Of a DNA stretch of 64,000 nucleotides, positions 1 through 10,900 are shown piece after piece; positions within the stretch are counted from its first letter, which is position 1, and every line of letters begins with the position of its first letter. Source of the DNA: Rapana venosa (Eukaryota > Mollusca > Gastropoda > Neogastropoda > Muricidae); the NCBI GenBank assembly GCA_028751875.1, contig CM054157.1, forward strand, positions 211,166 to 275,165, written 5' to 3'. Under the pieces are notes generated by a model. It was not told where the DNA came from and did no database searches. It saw only the letters and a list, made by a program, of their open reading frames with translations. The position numbers and the translations under genes were made by a program.

Positions 1-983
1 CCTGTCTAACGCATCGCTCTGCCCCTGGGCTGCCTGAAGCGGCGATAGAAGAGAGTGAAAATTATAATATAAACCTTCCTATTCTGGATGATCGTAATAG
101 CAGCCCCGCTCTTTGCCAGCGACGTGTACTGCTAGGTGCAATACTTAGCCACGTGGTTAGCAAAAGATTGTGGCATGTGCCAATACAACACAAGCAGCTC
201 GAGAAGAACAGGACATATTATGTGTGGTTGTGTGTGAGAGTGTATGTGTGTCTGGGCTGCATGTTCTTGTGTGTGCTTTAAAAAAAAAGCAATATTGGGT
301 TTTACATACACGTATTTAGTCGGCTGGTCTTTTGAGTATTAGTTTACTATGCGTTGAGCTTTCTGAGTTTAGTTTTATTCTTTCTCTTTCTTGTCCATCT
401 GTAATAAAACAGCATTCTCCGAGGCAATTATTAAAACCATCTCTTGTCTTTTCATGTGAAAAATTACGACTTTTGATTTGTTCACGGTAATCTTTTAATA
501 TGTATTATTTTTTGTGTCAGCAACCAAACAGTATCTGTGCATGTCTCCCACTGAAAGCGAGCTTAGACAAACATATTCCTTTTCTTAACATGTCACGGCT
601 CTGTTGAGCAGTCTCTGTATTAAGAAAAGGGTCTAGCAGATTTTCAAAGAGGCCTGTAATAGTATTCTAAACACTCGTTTAGCCGTGTCAGAGGGCATTG
701 TTATATGATATTTCATTCTGTCAATAATTTTCTCTCTCTTGTATGTTGTATTGTGGTGTAGTGTTGGACAGAATTATAACAATGAACTGATAATGATTTT
801 TTTTGTACATGTTTGTAATAAATGCTAAAACAAATACTAGTCTCGGGCCACAGCCAGTCTTGTCCGCATATTTAGAGAGCAGTGTGCTTCTTTTGTTAGA
901 AAACTTAGTCGTGGTCCATTAGTAAACAACTTCTTTTTGTCTATTTCCTTCTATGTTGTAGCTGTGCATCCTTCTACTACAAA
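1..983. other. Unassigned sequence left of the capsid-like pseudogene
   Basis: No open frame longer than about 60 residues and no family I recognise. The sequence is AT-rich and of normal complexity. It is probably the continuation of the virus-like element or its flank, because the element's left end is not visible in the window. Nothing resembling the palindrome or the 11-bp repeats of the right end appears here. Confidence 0.4.
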
Positions 984-2238
984 TAGATATAGTTTTTAAT
1001 GGGCTCATCATTTTCATTGCTGTTTCTCTATTTGTATGAAGTTATTCCTTCTGAGCCGTTTTCAATGCGTCTTCCTTAACCATGCAGCTTTATCATAATA
1101 TCTGTGATCTTAAGTAATCCCACAATGCAATATTTAGATGTTAGGTATTCATGACGCCTAACATCATGTAGGAATGTAATGATTCTGCTTGTATTAACAC
1201 CTAGTAGTTGGTGTCATTTGTGTTGACCAGAACAACAGTATTTCTTACCTCATCAAAGTGTTTGATATGGTAAATAACCTTGAGGCGTAGACTAGATTGT
1301 TTTTGGTTTATGCCCTCTAAGTACATGATAATGGTTTAATACCGGGATTAATGAACTCTCACTAATCTGGAAAAGGGTGTGGTTAGTTCTTCTAAAAAGC
1401 ATTATATTTCTTTTAATGATCTTGCTGGAAGTGTTCAGATTTATTGTTCCACACAGTATTGCTTTACTCTTCATTAATGTGCTATGGTTAAGGACTCTTT
1501 CCTAATCAATAGCAAGCTTTGGACTGATATTGCTGTGCAATCAACGCGTGCCAGGCTCTGGTGTATTGACATCATCATACTCTAAAGAAATTACCGGAAT
1601 ATATTATTGTACTTTGTGTAGCGCTCACTGGATGTATAACAGGCATGTCATTAGAAAGGTCAGCTCATATGACAGTCCGTCTCTGAGTGCACCTGATAGT
1701 AAGAGTGTTAGAGATCCTGAGCAGTTCAAAAATGTCAAGAGAATACAAACTTGTTAATTATAGGCTTTTTTGTATGCTGGCATCTTTTTTCCTGTTTCCT
1801 CCTTTCGCGACACCTACTCTGTGTTTTAGTCCCTCACATCCTGTATGCCTTATAATAAGATCATCTCTTATTTTCTTTTGTCATCCATAAATCTAGTTAT
1901 ATGATCAGAATATGTCGGCATTGTTTAATGACAGTACTTCCCTGCCTTCTAGCTTGACACTAATCTTTTTTTATAATAGCCCTACCTAAGTTTGCTACCA
2001 CACTTCTGTTTGGATCATCTCCAGACTCTAGTTCAATCTGAAAAGCAAGCCTAGTTGTCCCTGGAACAATGACATCATCTTTTCCTAATTTAGGAAACCT
2101 AACAGTCAGAATCTGATTTTCATCAATAGTGGAGGGGTTGTTTGTAATAACGATTGTCTGTCTGTTTCCTTTAATGCCTAAGGGATCTTTTAAACGTCTG
2201 TATGGATCAAGGATTGCTCCAAATGTTTGTTGCGCCAT
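984..2238 (-). pseudogene. Capsid-like structural protein, frameshifted pseudogene
   Basis: The N-terminal 92 residues are open from the ATG at 2238 and begin MAQQTFGAILDPYRRLKDPL. The frame breaks in an A-run at about 1960-1970, directly after NLGRAIIKK. In shifted frames the protein continues: VKLEGREVLSL near 1920, ALRDGLSYELTF near 1670-1705, and a C-terminal stretch containing GRRIENGSEGIT near 1035-1070, ending at about 984. The span corresponds to about 418 codons. I recognise this layout as the structural (probably jelly-roll capsid) protein that accompanies family-B polymerases in adintovirus/Polinton-related elements of invertebrates. That assignment is from memory of the family, not from a search. 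Several frameshifts and in-frame stops mean the copy cannot make a full protein. It is divergently oriented to the gene at 2283, with a 44-bp spacer. Confidence 0.6.
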
Positions 2239-2282
2239 CTTTTTTCTATAAGTAGCAAAATAAAAAAAACAATAATAGAATA
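2239..2282. promoter_or_regulatory. Short divergent intergenic promoter region
   Basis: Only 44 bp separate the start codons of the divergent capsid-like and membrane-protein genes. The spacer is almost pure A/T and contains a TATAA-like stretch (tctataagtag, about 2245-2255). Both transcripts presumably start here or within the coding regions. The promoter role is inferred from position and composition only. Confidence 0.4.
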
Positions 2283-3472
2283 ATGGAAGACTATGATATA
2301 GATATGGATGATGTGTTTACGCCAGCTGATGATATGGGTGAAGCGGCAACATCTGTAGCACCCTTGCATTCAGTCAGAAGAGAATTATTAGAAAGCAGGG
2401 TTAAAGATTTTCACACAAGTTTGGGACAACCAACGCCAGAAGTACTAGACCATACTGACTATGATATGGACAACAAAGACAATCTGTATGCTGTAACCGA
2501 CACAGGACAAAAGGTTTTATTAACAAAGAAAAATAATCCAAATCAGTTTTTAGCAAAAAATACCCTAAAGCAGAGACTAAGTGTTGCTATGCAGAGAAAA
2601 CTTGGTATTAGTGATGCACTAACTACTAACAGATTGCCTACGCAAGCTGTTGCTCAACTACAAAATGCTGAACAAAACCTACCAACAAACATTGAAAGTC
2701 TACCACTTGAAGACCTAGCACAGTCGGCAAACACAATAACTGAAACTATTCTAGAGTTGGAAACTAGCTTCACACAAGCAGACGAAGACACAGCACTGAA
2801 AACAATAAATGATCAACCCCTACCCATGCAAGAAATAATGGGGCTCAATCAAGCACTACAGAGTATTAGAGGCGAACTGATAAATAATTTAGCAAAGCTA
2901 GGCATTTAGACTCACGCATAGAACTAGAAAAGAAAAAGCTAGCAGAAGCAGATGATGCAAATCTTGACCAGGAAGTAAAAGAAAGAATCACACAGCGTCT
3001 AAAAAATCTGCAAGATGAACGCCAAGCAAGATTAGAGGTCTTAAACAATAACAGACAACAACTACAATCTCAGGTTAGCAGAATAAAAGAAACAATCCAC
3101 CGAATTCTTTATGAAAACACAACATTAGCCGAAAGAATCCGTACACTGTTTCGCAAGCAAGGCATAACACTTGTCAGTATAATTACAGCATTGGGTTTCG
3201 CTATTAGCACACTTGTGTATGCGCTGACAGGAAGCACACTTCCGCCACCACCACCACCACCTTCCGCACCCACAGGCACAGGCTGGGTTAGGAAACAACT
3301 CGGCCACTTAGCTGACCTATTAAAAAAATTAGCCTACAAAGTTGGCGACGCTCTTCCTGGTATAATTGGTTCTGTTGTTAGCTGGCTATTATCAACAGCA
3401 GGAAAAGTTGGGGTTTTAGGCGGCATTTGTGGGCTTTATGGTTTTGTTGTGGTTTTCTTCTTTCTAAAATAA
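2283..3472 (+). pseudogene. Coiled-coil / C-terminal membrane protein of the virus-like element (one frameshift)
   Basis: The first 208 codons are open from ATG 2283 (MEDYDIDMDD, acidic). A single frameshift at about 2890-2905 moves the protein into the frame that stays open to the stop at 3470-3472, giving about 395 residues in total. The second half starts with a charged, helical coiled-coil-like stretch (LDSRIELEKKKLAEADD), then a hydrophobic segment (GITLVSIITALGFAISTLV), a polyproline linker, an amphipathic stretch (LADLLKKLAYKVGDALPG) and a last hydrophobic segment ending at the C-terminus. The same C-terminal half occurs in the second copy at 15831-18126. I have seen similar proteins beside family-B polymerases in invertebrate virus-like elements. 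A structural or membrane-active role is plausible but not shown. The frameshift could be real decay or a consensus error, because the rest of this gene is clean. Confidence 0.6.
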
Positions 3473-3473
3473 A
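3468..3473 (+). terminator. AATAAA polyadenylation signal overlapping the stop codon
   Basis: The stop TAA at 3470-3472 lies inside AATAAA. The overlap is conserved in the second copy (near 18130), which supports compact, virus-like gene ends. Confidence 0.5.
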
Positions 3474-3654
3474 GAAAAAGCAAGGCGCTTACAAAAGTAT
3501 ACTTGTTAAAGCAGTTTTTCATTTAGTGATGTTTTAACAAGGGGAATAATTAATTTTTTTTGTTTGCTCTGTGGGGGGGGGTTGTAGTTTTTCCCTTTTT
3601 GTTTGTGTCTGACTTACTACATTTTGTTTTTACTCACTTTTTGCTACTGCTGTA

Positions 3655-3912
3655 TTGCTTTGGGGCTGTTTTTTAATGCAGGGGGCCTGTTCATTTTCAA
3701 TCAGTCTTTCAAAGAAGGTTGTGGTAAAACTAGAAAAAACATGGCTTTTGTTGCCTTGCTTAGCCGCAAAGTTTAGACTCTTATTAGAAAAGCTTAACGT
3801 TCCAATATCAAAAAGAGGGTCCAAGGTCTTCAGGATGTTTGATGACTACAAGGGTCAAAGTTTGCCCTCCAGAACAAAAAAACACAAAGCTAAGCCTGTG
3901 GACATTGACTAA
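3655..3912 (+). CDS. Small conserved ORF of the virus-like element, unknown function
   Basis: An 85-codon frame with a hydrophobic, Cys-containing N-terminus and a basic C-terminal tail (PSRTKKHKAKPVDID). I do not recognise the family. The same sequence, more damaged, lies at about 21437-21712 in the second copy, again between the membrane-protein gene and the polymerase, so it is part of the element. The stop codon runs directly into AATAAA at 3912-3917, as for the gene upstream. The true start may lie elsewhere, because the preceding 150 bp may contain consensus errors. Confidence 0.45.
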   Translation: MLWGCFLMQGACSFSISLSKKVVVKLEKTWLLLPCLAAKFRLLLEKLNVPISKRGSKVFRMFDDYKGQSLPSRTKKHKAKPVDID

Positions 3913-3917
3913 ATAAA

Positions 3918-4161
3918 AAAGAAATTTAAAAAGGGGTTTTGCTTGGTTTGGAAAACTCAGCGAGTACTCTTTTAGGAGCTGAATTACCTGCGGGATTCAC
4001 GTTCATACAGTACAAAAAAAAAAAAACAAGAAGCAATTAATTAATTAATTAATTTTTTTTTTACTATATGAGTTAGAGATTTTTTTGGGGTTTGAGGGAA
4101 AAAAGTGTTTCGACAATAGAGCTAAAGTTACACAAGCGCAAAATGGTAAAAAGCATTCAAG
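3918..4161. other. A/T-rich spacer before the polymerase gene
   Basis: Contains an A13 run followed by a short TTAA repeat (about 4013-4063). The same A-run plus TTAA arrangement occurs in copy 2 at about 21846-21895, so the spacer is part of the element. No coding signal was seen. Confidence 0.5.
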
Positions 4162-7100
4162 ATGAAATCGCACAAATACCGACAACCTAAAAAAGGATCC
4201 ACAGTAAAGGTACGTTGGTTGCTGAATTTTTATCAACACGCAAACAAAGGAACAATTAACTGTTCATGTGTCAACAACACAACAAGCACTGAATCCTTTG
4301 AAAGCTCAAACAACATGGGGATGAGATGATGCCAACTTTGAGTATGCAGCGAAACGGCAAAAAGGGGGGGGGACGGTGGAAATTTGGTAAGGTTTTTCCA
4401 TAAAAGTAAAGCAAAAAGTTTCATCCCATTGGGGGGAAGAAGCTACATTCCCTTGCCCCCTGTGTTTTGTAGCAAAGTGCTGTGTGAACTTTCAGAACAA
4501 AGATGAAAAGGTTTTTGTGGGGTGGGGTTTAAAACGTTTATGTAACAAAGAATGCAGAGAGGTTTAAAAATTTTCATAAAATTGTAACAAGCTTGTCTTT
4601 CCCGGCATTGTTTTTCCCGGGCTTTGGGAGTTTGAAAATTTTTGAGGAACAAAAACCCCCCCATCAGTGAAAATTTTTTAACTGGGAAAGATGCGGCCCC
4701 CAAGGGAAACCCAGGGGTTTAAAGCCCCCTTAGGATCTCAAAAAAGGTCTCCCAAATTTGGAAATCCTGATAAGAACCTGTAGACCCTTGCTAGTGGTAA
4801 TGAAACCAGTTATATTATACACTCATTAGAAAATGAGTAGCTTATTGCACAGCAAAAAAAACTCGGGAAAAAAAAAAAGAGTTTTGCAGACGTGCTTGGT
4901 TGTTTCCCACTTTCAGGCGCGGGGACAAACACAGAAAAATTGTAAGGTGAGACCAAAGCAACCCATAAATTGTAACCCAAACCCAGGAAGCAAGGTTTAT
5001 TTTCAAAACATAAAAAAGCTAAAAAAGAGTCCCTATGTAGTGTATGTGACTTTGGTCTATCATTGTCCCATAAAAGGACCGCCCCGGAAAAAGTGCCAAA
5101 AAACAGTTTCTCAGTAATCTTAAAGTCTGTTCTTTTGCTTATTTGTTGTTAGATGGGTGGTGCACACTCGAGCCAGTTTTGTATAGAGGACCGACGCACT
5201 AAGCTTTTATTTAAACACATGAAGGTCTAACCCTCTCTCAAAAGCTAAACCTAAAAGGGAGTCATTATTTTGTTTTAAAGCCAGGAACGATGCTTTGCCC
5301 CATTGCGGGATTTGTGGTAATTTTGCTGGCAGAGGCTCACAGTCAGGAAATGACCACATATGGTAAGTTTCGTGGGCAGAATAGAAAGTGTAATTAAACT
5401 AAAGTAGACCCCCAAAAATGGAAGCCCCGTTTTCTTCCAAATCTAAGAGGTTACGACTACACCTAATTATGGGCAGTAATGATGGTATAAGGTTTCGCAT
5501 TGCTCAGTATCAGGAAGCCCTATTTTACACTAAATAGTTATCCTCTTTGATTCTGCAAACATTGATGGGATCTCTAGAGCCCTTGTCTTCATTACGAGTA
5601 CTTGTCAATTACGAAAAATACTTCACCAAGCTCGTGCAAAAAAAATTTTTCCCCTTTGAGTACTGGATCATGGGAAAAGTTTGTGAAAAAGGATTGGCCA
5701 CAAAAGAAGTTCTTCAGCGACTGACAGGAAAAGGAAATCAGTGTGATGACTATCAGATGCTCAGTGGGCATGGCAAAGATGCGTGTCGACGATGGGCAAA
5801 TTACATGTCGTATTCTTGTGATGCATTTGCTTGGATTCTTTGAGAACTACAGAAGCCCGGGAAATGAAAACATTATGGATAGACCCATCACACTTATTAC
5901 AGCACGGGAAGTCTTGGGGGATGCTTTTTTGAAGTTTACTGGGGAGATTGTTTTGTTGTTGCCCTTTGCCAATGCTCCAAATGATTGGGATGGTCTGCGT
6001 GGTGGCTCAATGGCACACACAATTACTGTAAGGCCAATAAAAAATATTTAGAAGACTAGCCCTAAAAAAGCTTTAACTACATCATGTATTTGGACGCAAA
6101 CAATCTGTATGGTTGGGCGATGTGTCAGTCCTTCCCTAAAAAAATTTTTCGTTTTTTAAATGACCCTTTTTGCTGTTGTGGACTTAAAAGCTTTGTCAAA
6201 TGGTGCCTGTAAACTAGGTTGGATATTGAAGTAGATTTAGTTGTCCCCATGAAACATGTGCCAATGCCCCCAATGGTGCGAAAGGCTAAAACATCTCCAA
6301 AAGAACCACCAAGTTTGTCCAAATTTAAAATGAAAGAGCAAGTATTTTTTGTCCTCGAGCTACAGTTCTACTAAGGCAGGGTTTAATTCTTTTGTGTTCT
6401 TTATCATTGTGTTGACCAAAAAGGGAATTCATGAAAAAACCCTAATCTGAGACATGATTGGAACGAAGGCAACCGATGATCAGAAAAGGGTTACTTTAAG
6501 TCATGAAAACAGGCTTTGGTTTTAAAAAAGGGGAAACCCACACAAAAGAAAAGATGTTAGATTAGTAACAAAAGAAAAAAGAAGCATAAAGCTAACATCA
6601 AAACCAACTTTAAGACTACAGGCAATTTCATGACAGCTGTATGGCATCATGATGAAGTGTTGGGTTAAAATTGAAGCCGTATTCATGGGTTTGTGTCTGG
6701 AGTGTCAAAGCTGTTGATGCGGGTTTTTTTATGTTTTCTTCAAGCCCAAACATCTGCTGTAAGGGTCTTGTAACAGCACAGACTTTTCACCTAGACTACC
6801 CCCAGAAGATATTACAAGACCTTGTAGAGGACGTGCGGTGGATCAGAGTCATGGTTGAACCAGTTTATTTCCAAAGACGTCCCTTGATTCATCGTAAACA
6901 AAAAAGTTTTTGGCAAAATGGGATGAGTGAACGGCACTTTTCAAAGAATATTCGATTCAGATTAGATCAGAATTTTTTTTTGCCATTTTAATATTAGACT
7001 ATTTGCCAAAAAAAAAACTCAAAATTTAATATACTTTTTTGGCTAAAAGTGATGTAACTAAAAACATGTTGTATTTATTCTCTTTTTTCTCTTTTCAAAA

Positions 7101-7560
7101 ACTCATACCATATCTGTGTTCTGCTTGATTATATAAAATGTGATTATGTCATTAAAATTTTTTTAACGTTTTTTGGGTTTTTTGTCTTTCGTTTTGATTT
7201 TTTTAAAAAATTATTTTGAGTTTTATCATATAAAATTTATTTTAAGTAAATGAAATTTTTCAATTTTGTTTGTGTTACATTTTTTTGTCCTTCTGGAAAT
7301 TTTTGGGTCTCCCTTTCTTATATTAAAATTTGACGCTTGTGGAAAAATGTTTGGGGTGAGGGCCAAGTGTTTTGCGTTGCAAGCCAGACAGGTGTTATAA
7401 AAAAAAGGCAAAAGGGGTTGGAAAAACAGTGGTCAAAACAAGCATCAGTCATGATAACTACAAAGGCTCTCTTTGAAGGTAAGATTTCATATGACAACCA
7501 AGCTTGCTCAACCCTGCCCCAAATCAACACACTTGGTTAGAAAAAAAGACATTGATTGCG
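4162..7560 (+). pseudogene. Family-B DNA polymerase pseudogene (copy 1)
   Basis: About 3.4 kb of damaged coding sequence in several plus-strand frames. The clearest landmark is polymerase motif A, YLDANNLYGWAM, at 6087-6122, typical of the organellar/viral DNA_pol_B_2 group found in invertebrate virus-like elements. Other traces are a degenerate exonuclease motif I near 5031-5055 (intact as YADFES in copy 2), a conserved block FKTTGNFMTAVWHHD near 6612-6660, and the C-terminal region up to about 7540. An AT-rich insertion of roughly 350 bp (about 6965-7330) splits the C-terminal domain relative to copy 2. The likely start is the ATG at 4162 (MKSHKYRQP). The polymerase would replicate the element's own DNA. 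This copy is not functional as written, and inflated homopolymers suggest that part of the damage is consensus error. Confidence 0.65.
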
Positions 7561-9612
7561 CAGGTACAAACGGTATTTCTTCACCAGGCACCTACGCATT
7601 GGAAAGGAGAAAAAAGTAATCAATTAAGTAATTTTTTTTTTAAAAAAATTTTTTGAGTTAAAATTTTGATTGGATAAAGGATTGTTTTCTCTTTTTCAAA
7701 TATATGGTGTGGGACAATGCCCCGTCTTGCTTTTACAGGTGTCTTCTAGACGTTTTTTGGGAGCAAATAGAAAAAAAAATTGATCATGGTCAAAAGAAAA
7801 GGTGTAAATAAAATTCTAGGAGTTGTTAGTTGATGAGAGAGTGTTTCCCAAACCCCTTTAGTATTATCAAAAATGTTCCCCTAAAGTGTAACAAAAAACA
7901 GTTAGATGGACCTACGTACTTACTTTGATGAAATGTAGCCTACCTTACTGAAAGCGGGACAGTATTAGGTGGCACTAACTGCGTTCCTCTCTAACAAAAG
8001 CCGCTGTGGTCGGTAAACCCCCAAATTTAAAACCACCCACACTTTTTTTTTATATTTTTGTCCAAGGGAGGCCTTTTTGGGGGGGCCATTTTCCAAACTT
8101 TTTTCGTTTTTTCGGGAAGGGTTTTTTTGCTTGGGGTTTTTTTGGGTTGTTGATTTTTTTTTGTGGCCCGGTTTTCCCCTGGCTTTGTTTCTCAGGCATT
8201 CCTTTAAATCCCGTTTCTTCCCAGTTTGTGGTGTAGGGTTTTTTTTGGTGTTGTTGAAATTTTTTAAAGTTTTAACTTTTAAAGTTTTTAAACTGTGGTT
8301 GGGAAATTTTTTTTCGATTTTTTTTGTTTAAAATGCCCTTCTTTTACCCAACCCTGTAATTTGGGGGTTTTTTTGGGGCCCCCGGGCTTGTTTCTTGGAC
8401 TAATTTGGGGGTCTTTTTGTAAGGGGGTTGCTTTAACCAGGTTAGAACCGTTTGCTTTTACCTCTTTTTTGATTTTTTAGTTAAGTATTAAAAGGTTTTT
8501 AAATCTTTCTTATTTGGATGAAGGGGGTTTTTTAATGGGCCTTGGTGCAGGAAATAGTTCTGCCCAACTTTTTAGAAGCCCTTTTTTTACTTAGAACTTT
8601 TTCCCCAATTCAGTTTTTTAATAGCCCCTTCTTATACCCCTTTTTGGTTTTGTCTGGGTTTGGTTTTGTTTAAAAAAAAGTTAAAAAAAATTTTGGGTTA
8701 ACCAATTTGGCTTTTCATTTTTATGAAATTAAAAAAAGCCGTTTTGGGGGCGGGGGTAAATAGAACTTGGGATAAAAAGGGTTTTTTTTGTACAGGAAAT
8801 CTTTTTTGGGGTTAAATCAGAAAAATTTTTTGCGCTGCCTTTTAGTTTTTTTTAAAAGCCCTGGCCTTTCCGTTTTTGGTGTTTTAGTGTTTTTTGCTTT
8901 TAAATTTCCTTTTCTTTTTATAAGTTTTAAAAAAATGTGTGTTAAATAAAAAGGGGTTAATCGCCCACCAACCCCTTTTTAAAAGAACCCAAAATTTTTT
9001 CTTTGGGGCCTGTTAAAGGGTTTTTCAAGGTGGTTAAAAACAAAAAAGCTTGGCGTAATTTAAGTTTTTTTCCTTCAACCCCATTTTTTAAAATCTTTTT
9101 AAAAAAGTTGCCCCATAAATCAAAAAAAGTTTTTGCAGCTTTTTTTCCTTTTCACGAAAATTTTTTTTTTTAATAAATTAATGGATCTTTTTCCCTTTTT
9201 TTTTCTGGTGTGGCTGTGGGTTTTTTTTGGGGTTTTTTCTCTCTTCTTGTCTTTTGGTTGTGCTGTCTTTAAGGCTTTATAACCCCCAACCAACCCATAT
9301 ATTAAGAAGAATTTTTTTTTTGGGCTTTTTTTTTCTGTGTTTCTATAGGAAATCTGTTTTTCTAATGTTTCTCCAGATAAGTCTTTTGTTTGCTTGGTTG
9401 CTAAGTTTTTTCTGTCGATTCCATTCTGCTAACCTCTTGCCGTTTCAAATTCCCAGGTTTCTTTTTTAAACAGATGTCACTTGTGAAAGGGAGGGTTGCT
9501 CTTGGTTCTTGGACATTCTCCTGTGTTTCCTGTTGGTTCGTGACTGTGTTCTGTTCCTCCATCTTTCTCTATGTGGTTAAATTTTATATGTTTTAAAGTT
9601 ATCTACTAGCAG
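7561..9612. other. Interior of virus-like element copy 1, unreadable
   Basis: Homopolymer-rich text (runs of T, G and C) without a defensible open frame. It aligns in order with about 25421-28070 of the second copy, for example the block around 9480-9510 with 27895-27925. Genes on the minus strand are suspected because the next readable gene is minus-strand, but none can be named. Confidence 0.5.
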
Positions 9613-10022
9613 CTATGGTGCTAACAGAGAGCCAAAACGGTAATACATATCGCAGCCAAGTGTCTCCAGCGTTCTAGCCCAAAATAGATCTTGTGAGAGG
9701 TCATATGCTGAGTCAGCTTCTGAGTCCACATTAAAGACCCTACTTGTTGCTTTAGCAATATGACCAATAACAGTATGCCTCAGGCTTTCACTATTTTTGC
9801 TCCAAGAAGAGATTCATACCTATTAAAATACTTAATAATGTCTTGTGGTGATAACTGCTGCACCTGTTCAACTGTTAGTTGTGTTCCTAAGTAATGCTTT
9901 GTTTTACCACAAGCAGCAAGAGAGTACAACTTCTCCTTCTTATCCAGTAGATTCTTCTCATCTGTTATTTCTTCTTGACTAGAATCAGTAGATGTCATCA
10001 ACAAAAGTTCGTCGCAATTCAT
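9613..10022 (-). pseudogene. Small minus-strand gene at the right end of the element, frameshifted
   Basis: From the ATG at 10022 (MNCDELLLMTSTDSSQEEIT) the frame is open to a stop near 9780. One frameshift at about 9780-9795 restores a continuation that includes SRVFNVDSEADSAYDLSQD and ends at the stop at 9613-9615, about 135 residues in all. The protein has an acidic N-terminus and a helical body. The second copy carries the same gene at about 28075-28450, where its start codon appears changed. I do not know the function. Its start faces the iterated repeat and palindrome, so it is the terminal gene of the element. Confidence 0.5.
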
Positions 10023-10058
10023 GTTGTCTATCTTTATCAATATATTTTGTGTAAAATA

Positions 10059-10343
10059 ATTGTTGTTCTTGACAAGTTGTTGATAAGTTGTTGATAAGTT
10101 GTTGATGGGGACTTGTTTATTTCTTGACAAGTTCTTAATATAGTTCTTGTTTTAGTTCTTGGTAAGTTCTTGATAAGTTCTTGGTAAGTTCTTGATAAGT
10201 TCTTGATAAGTTGTTGATAAGTTGTTAATAAGTTCTTGATAAGTTGTTAATAAGTTCTTGACAAGTTCTTGATAAGTTATTGATAAGTTGTTAATAACTT
10301 CTTGACAAGTTGTTAATAAAGTTCTTGACAAGTTCTTGATAAG
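10059..10343. repeat. 11-bp iterated repeat at the right end of virus-like element copy 1
   Basis: About 25 imperfect direct copies of an 11-bp unit (aagttgttgat, with variants such as aagttcttgat). The array lies between the start of the small terminal gene and the palindrome. A degraded version lies in the same position in copy 2 (28500-28835). On the minus strand the array has almost no stop codons in any frame and reads as an 11-residue repeat (INNLSTTYQQL). On the plus strand TGA/TAA occur regularly. It could be iterons for a replication protein, a promoter array, or simply an expanded satellite. Confidence 0.8.
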
Positions 10344-10423
10344 ATATTGTTTTAGCATAAATTCCCATAATTTTATAGTTTTACCCATCAAAAATAAATT
10401 AGTATTACTTTCAGTTTTAGTAG

Positions 10424-10584
10424 AGAGATAGGGAAAAAGGGGGGTCAAGGTAAACTACTTAGTTTTTATATAAAACTATGCAAGTTTTTGGTTCGATGAG
10501 GCGAAGCCGAATCGGACCAAAAGTTGCCTGGTTTTGGATAAACAGTAAGTAGTTGAGCTTGACCCCCCTTTTTCCCTATCTCTT
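10424..10584. repeat. Imperfect palindrome (about 160 bp) at the right end of copy 1
   Basis: The outer arms 10424-10461 and 10546-10583 are inverted repeats of 38 bp with only two mismatches (for example tcttgacc... facing ggtcaag...). The inner arms also pair, with small indels, down to a central ggcgaagcc hairpin at 10500-10508. Copy 2 retains the left arm, the centre and most of the inner right arm at 28912-29040. Terminal or hairpin repeats of this kind are known from linear DNA viruses and Polinton-like elements. Whether this is the true end, a joined pair of terminal repeats or a cruciform origin is inference. Confidence 0.8.
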
Positions 10585-10634
10585 CTTTCCAACAGTGAAA
10601 ACCTAACTCACAATATGCAACCCTCCTGTTTTGC

Positions 10635-10900
10635 TCTCTCTCTCTCTCACATATGCACACACATATACATGCATACACGGACAGACACGCGCACACACAC
10701 GCACGCACACACACAGGTACGCACAAACACACGCACGCACACACACACGCACGCACACACGCCCGCGCGCACCACACACACACACACACACACAAAACAT
10801 ACGCCCGCGCGCATACACACCCCACACACACACACACACAGACACACGCACGCACGCACACACACATCCAAACACGCGTGCACGGGCGCAAGAGAAAACG
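10635..10900. repeat. CA/CG-rich microsatellite
   Basis: Interrupted (CA)n with acgc and gcgc variants. It starts shortly after the palindrome. The long His/Thr-rich or Val/Cys-rich frames across it are repeat translations, not genes. Confidence 0.9.

Noticed and set aside
10635..10900. His/Thr-rich and Val/Cys-rich frames
   Set aside because: They are translations of the CA/CG microsatellite on both strands.
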